Shown: positions 18,304-26,941 of the stretch, one piece after another
How positions within the stretch are numbered: position 1 is the first letter of the stretch
Layout of the letters: every line of letters starts with the position of its first letter
Source of the DNA: an uncultured Collinsella sp.
GTDB lineage: Bacteria > Actinomycetota > Coriobacteriia > Coriobacteriales > Coriobacteriaceae
Direction of reading: 5' to 3'
DNA: 64,000 nt
Assembly: GCA_900541745.1 (NCBI GenBank)
Contig: UQLA01000006.1
Span: 1 to 64,000 of the forward strand
Program-made: the position numbers and the translations under genes
The notes under the pieces: generated by a model
Seen by the model: the letters and a program-made list of their open reading frames with translations, nothing else
What the model was told of the DNA's origin: nothing
The model's database searches: none

Positions 18304-18342
18304 ACGCACTGTGACAATAATGAAAGTTGGAAGGATTCGGTC

Positions 18343-19491
18343 GTGTCGGAAAATAGGGATTACTACGAGGTACTTGGCGTTGACAAGGATGCCGACGCGC
18401 GGACGATCAAGCGCGCGTTTCTAAAGAAAGCCCGTACGGTACACCCGGATGTTTCGGACGACCCCGAGGCCGAGGCCAAGTTCAAAGAGCTCAACGAGGC
18501 CTATTCCGTTCTTTCCGACGAGCAGAAGCGTGCTAACTACGACCGTTACGGCACCGCTGACGGCCCTGGTGGCTCTGGCTATGTCGACATCAACGATATC
18601 TTTGGCGGCATGGGCATGGACGACCTGTTCTCGTCGTTCTTTGGCGGTGGCGCCGGCGGTGGCGCTCGCAGCCGTCGCGAGCGCCGTCGCGGTCGCGATA
18701 TGGCCATCTCCCTTTCGGTGACGCTCGAGGAGGCGGCGCTCGGGTGCAAAAAGACGATCAGCTACGATCGTCTTGCCCCTTGCGATGACTGCAATGGTAC
18801 CGGCAAGGCCGAGGGCGCTACCGAAAAGCAGTGCAGCCGCTGTCACGGCACAGGCTATGTGACGACGGTCCAGCGTTCTTTCCTGGGCCAGGTTCAGTCC
18901 TCTTCGCCCTGTCCCGACTGCCACGGCGAAGGCACTGTCATCGATCATCCCTGCGAGACCTGCGATGGCCAGGGCCGTACGCCTTCTCACGAAAAGATTG
19001 ACATCGATATTCCCGCCGGTGTTTCGACCGGTCGCCAGCTGCGCGTGAGTGGTTTTGGCGAGGCCGGCCTTCGTGGCGAGCCGTCGGGCGACCTGATCGT
19101 CAACGTGCGTGTCGCCGACCACGAGCGTTTTAAGCGTAATGGTGATGACCTCTATCTGGTGAGCGATATCTCGATTGCGCAGGCCGCGCTCGGTTGCGAG
19201 ATTGAGGTCGAGGGCATTATGCCTGACGAGGTCGTTAAAGTGACGGTTCCCGCCGGCACACAGTACGGTGACACCGTGAGCGTCAACAACTACGGCATGC
19301 CGCGTATCGGCGGTGGCGGCTCGCGCGGTCGTCTGATTGTGCAGCTGCGCGTGGTCGTTCCCACCAATCTCTCCAACAAACAGCGCGAGCTGCTTCGCGC
19401 CTTTGCCGACGAGATGGGCGATGACGTCGCATCCGGTAAGAAGTCGGTGACCGACCGTATCAAGAGTGCCCTCGACGACATCCTCGATTAA
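18343..19491 (+). CDS. dnaJ: Chaperone protein DnaJ
   Basis: DnaJ (Hsp40) delivers unfolded proteins to DnaK and stimulates its ATPase. The 382-residue protein has a J domain with HPD (VHPDVSD), a Gly-rich region with GGGAGGGA, four CxxCxGxG-like zinc repeats (CDDCNGTG, CSRCHGTG, CPDCHGEG, CETCDGQG) and both C-terminal substrate domains. The start is the GTG at 18343, downstream of GGAAGG; it places the J domain at the N-terminus as usual. It is the canonical copy of the adjacent pair. Confidence 0.93.
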   Translation: MSENRDYYEVLGVDKDADARTIKRAFLKKARTVHPDVSDDPEAEAKFKELNEAYSVLSDEQKRANYDRYGTADGPGGSGYVDINDIFGGMGMDDLFSSFFGGGAGGGARSRRERRRGRDMAISLSVTLEEAALGCKKTISYDRLAPCDDCNGTGKAEGATEKQCSRCHGTGYVTTVQRSFLGQVQSSSPCPDCHGEGTVIDHPCETCDGQGRTPSHEKIDIDIPAGVSTGRQLRVSGFGEAGLRGEPSGDLIVNVRVADHERFKRNGDDLYLVSDISIAQAALGCEIEVEGIMPDEVVKVTVPAGTQYGDTVSVNNYGMPRIGGGGSRGRLIVQLRVVVPTNLSNKQRELLRAFADEMGDDVASGKKSVTDRIKSALDDILD

Positions 19492-19500
19492 GGAGCCCGT

Positions 19501-20793
19501 GTGCTCGCACCCCATATTTCCGTCGTCAACCTCGGATGCCGTGTCAACCGGGTTGAGTCCGACCGTATCACTGCTGATCTTATGCGCTTGGGTTTTGCAA
19601 TGGTGGAGCCTCAGGATGCAGAACTGATCGTCATCAATACCTGTGCCGTGACGGGGGAGGCCGAGGCCAAGACCCGCAAGGCCGTCCGTCACGCCCTGGC
19701 CTATTCGGGCGAGCCTTACGTGGTCGTAACCGGCTGCGTCGTTAACCTGCATCCCGAGGAGCTGCTGGAGCTCTCCGATCGCGTGATCGCCGAACCGTCC
19801 AAGATTGACGTCGCCGAGCGCGTCTGTGAGGTGCTAGGTGTCGAATCCGATAGCGTGCCCGCCTGCAGCGATGGCGACGTGGTCGATGCGCTCGGTCGTT
19901 CGCGGCTGGGCGTGAAGATCCAAGATGGCTGCAACCACCGCTGCACTTATTGCATTGTGTGGAAGGCCCGCGGCCCCGAGCGTTCCGTGCCCGTCGAGTC
20001 CGTGCTCGAACAGGTGCGCGAAGCGCAGGAGGCCGGCGTGCCCGAGGTCGTGCTGACCGGCGTGAATCTGGGTGCCTATGACGGCAAGAGCGCGACCGAC
20101 GAACATGTCGAGATCGATGAGCTGCTCCAGGCCATCATGGAGCGCACCGAGATCGCCCACGTGCGCATCTCCTCGGTGGAACCCATGGATATTTCCGAGC
20201 GCCTGCTCAAGGTGATGGCTCGCTATCCGAAGCGTATCGCGCCGTTTTTGCACCTTCCCGTGCAGTCTGGCTGCACGGCGACGCTGCATCGCATGGGTCG
20301 TCCCTATAGTGCCGAGGCCTTTGAGGATACGGTGCGCATGATTCGCGCTAACCTTCCACAAGCGTCTCTTTCGTGCGATGTCATCGTCGGTTTTCCTGGC
20401 GAGACGGACGAGGAGTTCGAGGAGTCGCTGGCGCTGTGCCGTCGCGTGGGCTTTTCGCGCATGCATGTGTTCCGCTATAGCAAGCGCCCCGGCACCCTCG
20501 CCGCCGACATGCCCGACCAGGTACCTCCTGAGGTCATGGCCGAACGCAGCCGCCGCATGCGTGCCGCCGCACAGGAGCTTGCGATCGCCGATGCCCGTCG
20601 TCGCGTGGGCACGGTCGAGCGTGCGGTGCTCGAGTATGGCGACAATTTGACGCTCGGCTCGTTCCATCATGCCCGTCTCGATGATACCTGTGGACTCACA
20701 GCCCCGTGCCTGCTCGATGTTGCTATCATCGGAGTCGATGATTCCGGCTTGGTCCATGCACACAGGGAGGTTCATGGAAGCCTCGAAGATTAG
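19501..20793 (+). CDS. mtaB: tRNA t6A37 methylthiotransferase MtaB
   Basis: MtaB adds a methylthio group to t6A at position 37 of ANN-decoding tRNAs. The 430-residue protein has the UPF0004 domain (VVNLGCRVNRVESDRI) with its cluster cysteines, the radical SAM motif CNHRCTYC near residue 145, and a C-terminal TRAM-like tail. It starts with GTG after AAGGAGCC. The end overlaps phoH by 20 bases. Confidence 0.9.
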   Translation: MLAPHISVVNLGCRVNRVESDRITADLMRLGFAMVEPQDAELIVINTCAVTGEAEAKTRKAVRHALAYSGEPYVVVTGCVVNLHPEELLELSDRVIAEPSKIDVAERVCEVLGVESDSVPACSDGDVVDALGRSRLGVKIQDGCNHRCTYCIVWKARGPERSVPVESVLEQVREAQEAGVPEVVLTGVNLGAYDGKSATDEHVEIDELLQAIMERTEIAHVRISSVEPMDISERLLKVMARYPKRIAPFLHLPVQSGCTATLHRMGRPYSAEAFEDTVRMIRANLPQASLSCDVIVGFPGETDEEFEESLALCRRVGFSRMHVFRYSKRPGTLAADMPDQVPPEVMAERSRRMRAAAQELAIADARRRVGTVERAVLEYGDNLTLGSFHHARLDDTCGLTAPCLLDVAIIGVDDSGLVHAHREVHGSLED

Positions 20794-21760
20794 ACTTACC
20801 GTTCCCGAGGGTATCGACCCCTCGCGCGTTTTGGGCGCCGGCGACGGCGTTCTTCGTGCACTCGAGAACTTGGTGCGCGCCCATGTGGTTGCCCGCGGTG
20901 ACAGCGTTGCCGTGAGCGGCGATCCGGACGAGGTCGAGCTGGTCGCGCGTTTTTTCGAACACGCCTTTCGCGAGGCCGCTGCCGGGCGCACGCTTTCTGC
21001 CGATGATGTCTCGCGCTGCCTGGCCGTTCTGCGCGACGGCGAGCATGATGCCTCGTCGCTGCGCGATGACGTGCTGCTATCGTATCGTGGTCGCGTCATC
21101 CGCCCCAAGACGCTCGGCCAAAAGCGCTATGTGGATGCCATCCGCTCTTCTACCATCACGTTTGGCCTGGGTCCCGCCGGTACCGGTAAAACCTATCTGG
21201 CCATGGCGCTCGCCGTCGCCGCGCTCAAGCGCCATGAGGTGGGCCGCCTGATCCTGACGCGCCCGGTTGTCGAGGCGGGGGAGAACTTGGGCTTTTTGCC
21301 CGGCACCCTCGAGGAAAAGATCGACCCGTATATGCGCCCGCTCTATGATGCCCTCTTTGACATGATGGATCGCGAACGTACCGATGAGCTTATGGAGCGT
21401 GGCGTGATCGAGATCGCGCCGCTCGCCTACATGCGCGGTCGTACGCTGAGTGATGCCTTTGTGGTGCTCGATGAGGCACAAAACACGACGCCCGAGCAGA
21501 TGAAGATGTTCCTGACGCGTCTGGGTTTTAATTCCAAGTTCGTGATTACCGGCGACCTGAGCCAGCGTGACCTGGTGGGTCGTCGCGGCGGTCTTTCCGA
21601 TGTCGAGCGGATTTTGGGTCGCGTCGACGATGTGACGTTTTCTCACCTGGAGCGCGCCGATGTGGTGCGCCATGCCCTGGTGGGCCGTATCGTCGAGGCC
21701 TATGATGCATACGACGATGCGCTCGAGCAGCGCTCGCACGATCGAAAGGAGTCCCGTTGA
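20774..21760 (+). CDS. phoH: PhoH-family ATPase
   Basis: PhoH-like proteins are P-loop ATPases linked to RNA metabolism and usually paired with ybeY. The 328-residue protein has the Walker A GPAGTGKTYLAMALAV at about residue 133, Walker B VVLDEAQNTTP, and the C-terminal LSQRDLVGRRGGLSDV segment. The ATG at 20774 follows GGGAGG and lies inside the end of mtaB. Confidence 0.92.
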   Translation: MEASKIRLTVPEGIDPSRVLGAGDGVLRALENLVRAHVVARGDSVAVSGDPDEVELVARFFEHAFREAAAGRTLSADDVSRCLAVLRDGEHDASSLRDDVLLSYRGRVIRPKTLGQKRYVDAIRSSTITFGLGPAGTGKTYLAMALAVAALKRHEVGRLILTRPVVEAGENLGFLPGTLEEKIDPYMRPLYDALFDMMDRERTDELMERGVIEIAPLAYMRGRTLSDAFVVLDEAQNTTPEQMKMFLTRLGFNSKFVITGDLSQRDLVGRRGGLSDVERILGRVDDVTFSHLERADVVRHALVGRIVEAYDAYDDALEQRSHDRKESR

Positions 21761-22266
21761 GTGTATTGATCAGCAATGATGCCGAGCTCGATACGCTGCT
21801 CGATGCCCAGGAGGTGGAGCACATCTGCTCAGTTGTGCTTGCCGCCGAGGGCGTTGAGCGTGAGGTCGAGATTTCCCTTTCGTATGTCGATGAGGACGAG
21901 ATGCATGAGCTCAATCTTGAGTGGCGTGGCATCGATCGCACGACCGACGTGCTCTCGTTTGAATGCGACTCGGCCTTTGACGAGGACATTCCCGCCGACG
22001 AGACGCTCGAGCTCGGCGATATTATCCTGGCCCCGCAGGTCATTGCTCGCCAGGCCCCCGGCTTTGGCAACAGCCCTGCCGATGAGTGCCGGCTGATGCT
22101 TGTTCACGGCATGCTGCACCTGCTGGGCTATGACCACATCGAGGACGACGAGGCCGAGGTCATGGAGGCCCGTGAGGATGCCATCCTGCGTGACCTGGCG
22201 CTTGAACGCGGCGAGGACCCCAAACTCGTCCACGTCGGCCCCATTACCAATCATGCCCACGACTAG
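21757..22266 (+). CDS. ybeY: Endoribonuclease YbeY
   Basis: YbeY is a metal-dependent RNase needed for 16S rRNA 3' maturation and ribosome quality control. The 169-residue protein has the zinc motif HGMLHLLGYDH near residue 117 and the RTTDVLSF motif. It starts with TTG overlapping the phoH stop as TTGA, with AAAGGA upstream, so its translation is probably coupled to PhoH. Confidence 0.92.
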   Translation: MSVLISNDAELDTLLDAQEVEHICSVVLAAEGVEREVEISLSYVDEDEMHELNLEWRGIDRTTDVLSFECDSAFDEDIPADETLELGDIILAPQVIARQAPGFGNSPADECRLMLVHGMLHLLGYDHIEDDEAEVMEAREDAILRDLALERGEDPKLVHVGPITNHAHD

Positions 22267-22275
22267 GAGCCGTCT

Positions 22276-22653
22276 ATGATTCCCGGATCGAACAAGGACC
22301 ATCCGTCCTTTTTAAAGTCGTTCTCATACGCCATGGAGGGCTTCGTCACCGCCGTCAAGACCGAGCGCAATATCAAGGTCATGCTCGTGGCGGGCGTGTG
22401 CACCGTCATCGCCGGTTGCATCGTGGGGCTCGATATTGCCGAGTGGGCTACGGTCATCATTTGCTGCGGCCTGGTGATTCACGGCGAGCTGTGCAATACC
22501 GCCATGGAGGCGATTGTGGACCTGGCGACCCAGGAGCTGCATCCGCTGGCCAAGCGCGCGAAGGATATCGCCGCTGCCTCTGTATACGTTCTTTCCATTA
22601 CCGCCGCGATCGTGGGCTTGCTTGTCTTTGCCCACGCGCTCGACTTTATTTAG
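22276..22653 (+). CDS. dgkA: Diacylglycerol/undecaprenol kinase
   Basis: This small integral membrane kinase phosphorylates undecaprenol in Gram-positive bacteria, or diacylglycerol in E. coli. The 125-residue protein has three hydrophobic helices and the family signature GELCNTAMEAIVDL near residue 73. Its place between ybeY and era is conserved in Gram-positive genomes, which favours the undecaprenol role. Confidence 0.88.
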   Translation: MIPGSNKDHPSFLKSFSYAMEGFVTAVKTERNIKVMLVAGVCTVIAGCIVGLDIAEWATVIICCGLVIHGELCNTAMEAIVDLATQELHPLAKRAKDIAAASVYVLSITAAIVGLLVFAHALDFI

Positions 22654-22665
22654 AAAGGGATTCCC

Positions 22666-23736
22666 ATGTCCGACAATATGCAGCCTACCGGTGAAGTTTT
22701 GGATGACGAGGTCCTGGACGAGGCTGAAGGTGCCGATTCGTTTGACGAGGTCGAGGAGTTCGACCCGTTTGAGGGTATGAGCGACGAGGAACTCGATGCC
22801 CTTTGCGACGAGGATGAGAGCCTCGCGGGCTTTGGCGACGTGGAACCTGGTTTCCGCAGCGGCTTTGTGGCCCTGGTCGGTCGTCCCAACGCCGGCAAGT
22901 CCACGCTGCTCAACGCCTGTTACGGCAAGAAGGTCGCCATTACCTCTCCGGTTGCCCAGACGACCCGCCGCCGTATGCGCGCCGTGGTCAACCGCCCCGG
23001 CTATCAGCTGGTTTTCGTTGACACGCCGGGTATCCACAAGCCCAAGGACGGCCTGGGCTCCGAGCTTAACAAGAGCGCGTTGTTCGAACTGAACGATGTC
23101 GATGTCGTCGCGTTTCTGATCGACGCCACCAAACCCATCGGTAGGGGAGACGCCTGGGTCGCAGAGCGCGTCAAGAACGCCCGTTCAAAAAAGGTCCTGG
23201 TGCTTACCAAAGCCGACGAGGCCGATCCCGCCCAGGTTATGGAACAACTCAAGGCCGCCCACGAGCTTATGGAATACGACGATGAGATCGTGACGTCGTC
23301 GGTCAAGAACTTCAACGTCGATGCGTTTATCGAGACCGTCGCTCACTTCTTGCCCGAGGGCCCGCGTTGGTTCCCCGAGGACATGGGCACCGACGCGTCC
23401 GACGAGACCCTCGTGGCCGAGTTTGTGCGCGAGAAGGTCCTGCGTCGCACCCGCGACGAGATCCCTCACTCCGTGGGCGTCATCTGTGACGCGCTCGAGC
23501 AGACTAAGAAGGTCCTGCGCGTGCACGCCACGATTTACGTCGAGCGCGAGGGGCAGAAGGGCATCATCATCGGCAAGGGCGGCGAGATGATTAAGCATAT
23601 CGGCATCGATGCCCGTCGCGATCTTGAGCGTATCTTTGGCACTCAGGTCTTTTTGGAGCTCGACGTGAAGGTTAAGGCCGGCTGGCGCGATGACGAGGCG
23701 CAAATCCGCCGCTTTGGCTATAACGCCGAAGATTAA
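22666..23736 (+). CDS. era: GTPase Era
   Basis: Era binds the 3' end of 16S rRNA and assists 30S assembly. The 356-residue protein has G1 GRPNAGKST (about residue 72), G3 DTPGIHKP, G4 TKAD, and a C-terminal KH domain with IGKGGEMIKHIG. It carries an acidic N-terminal extension of about 60 residues that standard Era (about 300 aa) lacks; ATGs inside the extension have no better ribosome site than AGAAAGGG before 22666, so I keep the long form. Confidence 0.93.
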   Translation: MSDNMQPTGEVLDDEVLDEAEGADSFDEVEEFDPFEGMSDEELDALCDEDESLAGFGDVEPGFRSGFVALVGRPNAGKSTLLNACYGKKVAITSPVAQTTRRRMRAVVNRPGYQLVFVDTPGIHKPKDGLGSELNKSALFELNDVDVVAFLIDATKPIGRGDAWVAERVKNARSKKVLVLTKADEADPAQVMEQLKAAHELMEYDDEIVTSSVKNFNVDAFIETVAHFLPEGPRWFPEDMGTDASDETLVAEFVREKVLRRTRDEIPHSVGVICDALEQTKKVLRVHATIYVEREGQKGIIIGKGGEMIKHIGIDARRDLERIFGTQVFLELDVKVKAGWRDDEAQIRRFGYNAED

Positions 23737-23748
23737 GCCTCGGCGTTC

Positions 23749-24498
23749 ATGGCAGGCTCTCGCACATATCGCACAAAGGTGCTCGTCCTCGACAAGACTA
23801 AGCTCAAGGAAACCGACCTGATTTTGACGATGCTCGACGAACGGGGGCGGCAGGTGCGTGCCGTGGCCAAGGGCGCACGTAAGCCTGGCGGTCGCCTTGC
23901 GGCCCGTTGCGAGCTCTTTTGCACCGTTGATATGCTGCTCGCGCATGGTCGCTCGCTCGACGTGGTTTCTCAGGCGGAGCTTATGGAGGCGCCGCTCGGT
24001 GCCGCTCCTGACTACGAGACGACCTGTTCCGCCAGCGCGATTGCCGAGGTTGCGCGCGCGTGCTCGTTCGAGGATGCCGAGGATCCATTTACCTTTGCCA
24101 TCACGCAGCGAGCGCTCACGCTTGTCGGCAGCGGTCTCGACTCGGCACATATGGACCTGCTCGTGGCGGCCTTTGTCTTTAAACTGCTGTCGCACGTTGG
24201 CTACCGACCCGATTTTTCGGCATGCGTGTTGTGCGGAGACCCCATGCTGTCGTATTTTTCGCCCCAGGCGGGCGGGCTTCTGTGCGGGTCGTGCGCCTCG
24301 AGCGTGCCTGGCGCCGAGTTGGTCTCAACCGGCGAGGTTGCATGGCTTCGCGCCCTCATGTCTATGACGTTCGATGCACTCATGGCCGAGCGAATTGACC
24401 CGCATACGGCGGCGTTCTTGCTCGGGCTTTCGCATGTGTGGGCGGCGACGCATACCGATCAGCGGCTCCGTGCAATGGAATTCATGTTGGGTCGGTGA
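23749..24498 (+). CDS. recO: DNA repair protein RecO
   Basis: RecO loads RecA onto SSB-coated DNA with RecR and anneals strands. The 249-residue protein has an N-terminal OB fold (KVLVLDKTKLKETDLILTML) and a C-terminal helical domain with a zinc site CVLCGD and CGSC. The era-recO order is conserved. Confidence 0.88.
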   Translation: MAGSRTYRTKVLVLDKTKLKETDLILTMLDERGRQVRAVAKGARKPGGRLAARCELFCTVDMLLAHGRSLDVVSQAELMEAPLGAAPDYETTCSASAIAEVARACSFEDAEDPFTFAITQRALTLVGSGLDSAHMDLLVAAFVFKLLSHVGYRPDFSACVLCGDPMLSYFSPQAGGLLCGSCASSVPGAELVSTGEVAWLRALMSMTFDALMAERIDPHTAAFLLGLSHVWAATHTDQRLRAMEFMLGR

Positions 24499-24522
24499 TG
24501 ATGCGCAGGCGCGCGTCGCTTG

Positions 24523-24531
24523 TGGTAACAT
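24523..24531 (+). promoter_or_regulatory. Extended -10 promoter of rpsO
   Basis: TGGTAACAT is an extended -10 box (TGn plus TAACAT) without a convincing -35. It would give a leader of about 100 bases before rpsO. Confidence 0.45.
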
Positions 24532-24572
24532 ACCGACCTGTTGGTACCTCGACCTTGGATGTTCGCTCCACC

Positions 24573-24616
24573 GGCGACTTCCCAGTCCGAGGCGAATAGA
24601 GTCGTCCTCGGGCGAC
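24573..24616 (+). promoter_or_regulatory. rpsO leader with two exclusive hairpins
   Basis: GTCGTC (24601-24606) can pair with GGCGAC at 24573-24578 or with an identical GGCGAC at 24611-24616. Both pairings include one U-G pair. The second hairpin ends about 10 bases before the ribosome site of rpsO. S15 is known to repress its own mRNA through leader structures in several bacteria; that this leader does so is inference. Confidence 0.45.
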
Positions 24617-24636
24617 GCGAAACGAAAGGTGAAACA

Positions 24637-24915
24637 ATGACTGTTTCCAAAGAGCGCAAGGCGGAGCTGACCGCCCAGTTCGGTAACTCCCCGGTCGATA
24701 CCGGTAACCCCAAGGTTCAGGTCGCCATCCTGTCCGAGCGCATCAAGGAGCTGACCGAGCACATGAAGTCCCACCAGAAGGACTTCCACACCCGTCGTGG
24801 CCTGCTCATGCTCGTCGGCCGTCGTCGTCGTCTTCTCTCCTACATCAAGAAGAACGACATCGTCGAGTACCGTGAGCTCATCAAGGCTCTGGGCATCCGC
24901 GACAACATCCAGTAG
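24637..24915 (+). CDS. rpsO: 30S ribosomal protein S15
   Basis: S15 binds the central domain of 16S rRNA. The 92-residue protein has the usual motifs DTGNPKVQVAILSERI and GLLMLVGRRRRLLSYIK. The ATG at 24637 follows GAAAGGTGAA. In many bacteria pnp (PNPase) follows rpsO; here the prophage follows instead, so rpsO marks the left chromosomal junction. Confidence 0.95.
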   Translation: MTVSKERKAELTAQFGNSPVDTGNPKVQVAILSERIKELTEHMKSHQKDFHTRRGLLMLVGRRRRLLSYIKKNDIVEYRELIKALGIRDNIQ

Positions 24916-24993
24916 TCGCGGATAGGTACAAACCCGCAGGTAGAACGCTTGCATAAAGGTTTTGCGTCCTAATTTGTCCTTACGGGTACCTAA
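24916..24993. other. Chromosome-prophage junction, probable attL region
   Basis: These 78 bases separate rpsO from the integrase stop. The left attachment core should lie here or at the rpsO 3' end. It cannot be fixed because the right end of the prophage is outside the window. No convincing terminator for rpsO is visible. Confidence 0.4.
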
Positions 24994-26124
24994 CTAATTG
25001 CCGAAATAGGCTCTATCGACCGTCTCGATGAACATCTGTTTGTCGGGGCGGTCGTAGTTTTTACCGAGAATATTCTTGGCTGCGTGCCCCATCATCTTGT
25101 CCACCATCTGGGCCGGGACATTGTACTTCCACAGCATCGCCGTGGCCCACGTGTTGCGCAGGTTCTTCATGGGAAGGTAGCGCACCGTTATGTCTCCATT
25201 TTTAAAGTCCTTGCGCCAGAACTGGTTGAGCGTGCTGCGATCGTAGGGGTAGCCGGTGCCACGGTCTACCAGATAGCGCTCGCCCTCGGCGCGTCGCTCG
25301 GCGATGATCTCGCGCAGGCGCAGGCTCCACGGCTCGGGGATGACGATTGGCCGGTAGCTGTCCTTGGTCTTTAGCGCCATGAACCCCTGGGCGTTGAAGC
25401 CAAATTGTCGATGGAGGTCGTAGACGGCATAGGTGTGGCCGTTGTACTGCTCGAACGAAATATCATCCACGCTTGCCGCCGACGCTTCGCCGACGCGGCA
25501 CGAACCGATTCCCATGAGAATGCAACTCGATTCATAGCGCTTTCCCTCCACCTCTTTTAAGAGCTGGTGGAGTTCGGGGAGCGTGTACACTTCGAGTTCA
25601 CTGTTGGGGGTCTTGTCGTTCTTGGGCATCTTGTATGCCACGTCCTTAAAGGTAATCCCCTTTACGCCATGCAGTTTGGCGCACGTCACCAGATTTCCGA
25701 CTGTGATGTTTGACAGCTTGGCGACCGATGGCTTGAGCGTCTTCAACCACAGCTGATATTCGTTCACGTCTACCTTGTCGAGCATCACCTTTTCCCATCT
25801 TTTTTCGATGTGCGCTGCCCATTGGGTCAGGTACACCTTGCGCGTGTTGTCGGCAAGCTCTTCTTTTTCTACGCGGCTGTTCAGCTCGGGCAGATACCAC
25901 TCGTACCAGCATTGCGAAAATGTCGGGCACGGTATCACGCGCTCATTTGGTGGCAGATGGTGGAGTTGCCAAAGGCGGCGCAGCTCATCGTCGGCTTCGC
26001 GCGAGGTGCATGGATAGAGCGTCTTTGAGCGGCGGACGCGGTTGAGCCCGTCCCACTCGCACCAGCGGATGCGCCATTTGTTCTTGGTGATTTTGGTCTT
26101 CGTCCCCCATGACGAACGTGTCAT
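24994..26124 (-). CDS. int: Prophage tyrosine integrase
   Basis: Integrates and excises the prophage by site-specific recombination. The 376-residue protein has an N-terminal arm-binding-like part rich in basic and aromatic residues, a SAM-like core-binding domain, and a C-terminal catalytic domain. The box I arginine is in GSCRVGEAS (near residue 210), box II in PMKNLRNTW (Arg near 323), then MMGH, with Tyr near 357 in KNYDRPD as nucleophile. The usual box II HxxR reads KxxR here, which is odd. The start at 26124 is chosen because AGGAGGG lies about 11 bases upstream. It is the outermost prophage gene and points toward the junction with rpsO. Confidence 0.92.
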   Translation of the reverse strand: MTRSSWGTKTKITKNKWRIRWCEWDGLNRVRRSKTLYPCTSREADDELRRLWQLHHLPPNERVIPCPTFSQCWYEWYLPELNSRVEKEELADNTRKVYLTQWAAHIEKRWEKVMLDKVDVNEYQLWLKTLKPSVAKLSNITVGNLVTCAKLHGVKGITFKDVAYKMPKNDKTPNSELEVYTLPELHQLLKEVEGKRYESSCILMGIGSCRVGEASAASVDDISFEQYNGHTYAVYDLHRQFGFNAQGFMALKTKDSYRPIVIPEPWSLRLREIIAERRAEGERYLVDRGTGYPYDRSTLNQFWRKDFKNGDITVRYLPMKNLRNTWATAMLWKYNVPAQMVDKMMGHAAKNILGKNYDRPDKQMFIETVDRAYFGN

Positions 26125-26224
26125 AATTAAAAAAGTCCCTCCTGTCGGGCATAGCCGACTCTTGCAGCTTGGATGGGATTGTTTGCGCTCCACTGGTCTT
26201 GGCGGGTTGGTGGGGCGCTTTCTT

Positions 26225-26249
26225 CTATAAACAGAAAATCTGTTTATAG
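26225..26249. repeat. 11-bp inverted repeat between integrase and its upstream gene
   Basis: CTATAAACAGA (26225-26235) and TCTGTTTATAG (26239-26249) form a perfect inverted repeat with an AAA spacer, directly after the stop of the 26250-26939 gene. No T-run follows in the leftward direction. It may be an operator or a transcript-end structure that limits integrase expression. The rest of 26125-26249 has a small hairpin (GTCGG/CCGAC) and the integrase ribosome site. Confidence 0.55.
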
Positions 26250-26939
26250 CTACCAGGCGGCTCGCTCCTGATTGAGTATGATCTCGAGAGCGCCCACAGC
26301 GTTCATCAGCTCACGCTCGGCCTTGCGGTAGTCGCGGCTCGAGGTCTTCGTGCGCTCGCTGATGTACGTGATGACCGTGGTAGGCATGTCGAGGTCGTTG
26401 AAGTCGATTTTCAGAGCGAGCGTATCGACGTACTTCTGCTTGTCGGAGACGAAATTGCCGCTCATGCCCGACATGGAGAAGTTACTCTGGCCGCCGAATG
26501 TCATCGAGCCACCGCCGAAACTGCCGGTGGCCATCTCGGAGCCGTCCACGAGCACAGAGAAGCCGCGAATGGATGCGATGGGGGCGTAGTAGGGCTTCGC
26601 CTCCATCGCCTTTTCAGCGACCAGCGAAAGACCGCCAGTGAACAACGCGAGCGTGGCCTTGCCGGCGATGCCCATACCCTTCGTCTTGACCGCTGCGGTC
26701 GCCCTCTTCACGCAGATGACGCCGCGCTCGGTGTCAATGGCGAACTTGCCGTAATCGTGCGTGGGCGTGAACTCCTGCTTACCCTTTTTGGCGCTGATGG
26801 CGCTCTTGAGCTCCTGAAGGCGCAGCTCGCCGTTGCGCTTGAACTCCTCCGTTTCCTTCCTCATGCGCTCGAGGTCGAACTCCTTGTCCTCCTCGCTGTA
26901 GTAGTCATCGTCCTTCTCGTTGTCGTCGTAATCTCCCAT
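26250..26939 (-). CDS. Hypothetical prophage protein, lysogeny block
   Basis: This 229-residue protein is not recognised with certainty. It has a highly acidic N-terminus, a short helical coil (about 20-50), a hydrophobic glycine-rich centre and a C-terminal helix. The central and C-terminal part (ATAAVKTKGMG, LKIDFNDLDMPTTVITYI) recalls bacterial PH-like domain proteins that end in a helix. It starts two bases after the repressor stop, with AGGAGG before its ATG. It is therefore co-transcribed with the repressor in the lysogen, which makes a lysogeny-related or host-fitness role possible. Confidence 0.6.
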   Translation of the reverse strand: MGDYDDNEKDDDYYSEEDKEFDLERMRKETEEFKRNGELRLQELKSAISAKKGKQEFTPTHDYGKFAIDTERGVICVKRATAAVKTKGMGIAGKATLALFTGGLSLVAEKAMEAKPYYAPIASIRGFSVLVDGSEMATGSFGGGSMTFGGQSNFSMSGMSGNFVSDKQKYVDTLALKIDFNDLDMPTTVITYISERTKTSSRDYRKAERELMNAVGALEIILNQERAAW

Positions 26940-26941
26940 GC

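Noticed and set aside
24931..24990. ACCCG/CGGGT and TTGCA-like short repeats as a terminator or attachment core after rpsO
   Set aside because: The arms are only 4-5 bases and no second copy of the site is in the window, so nothing can be claimed.
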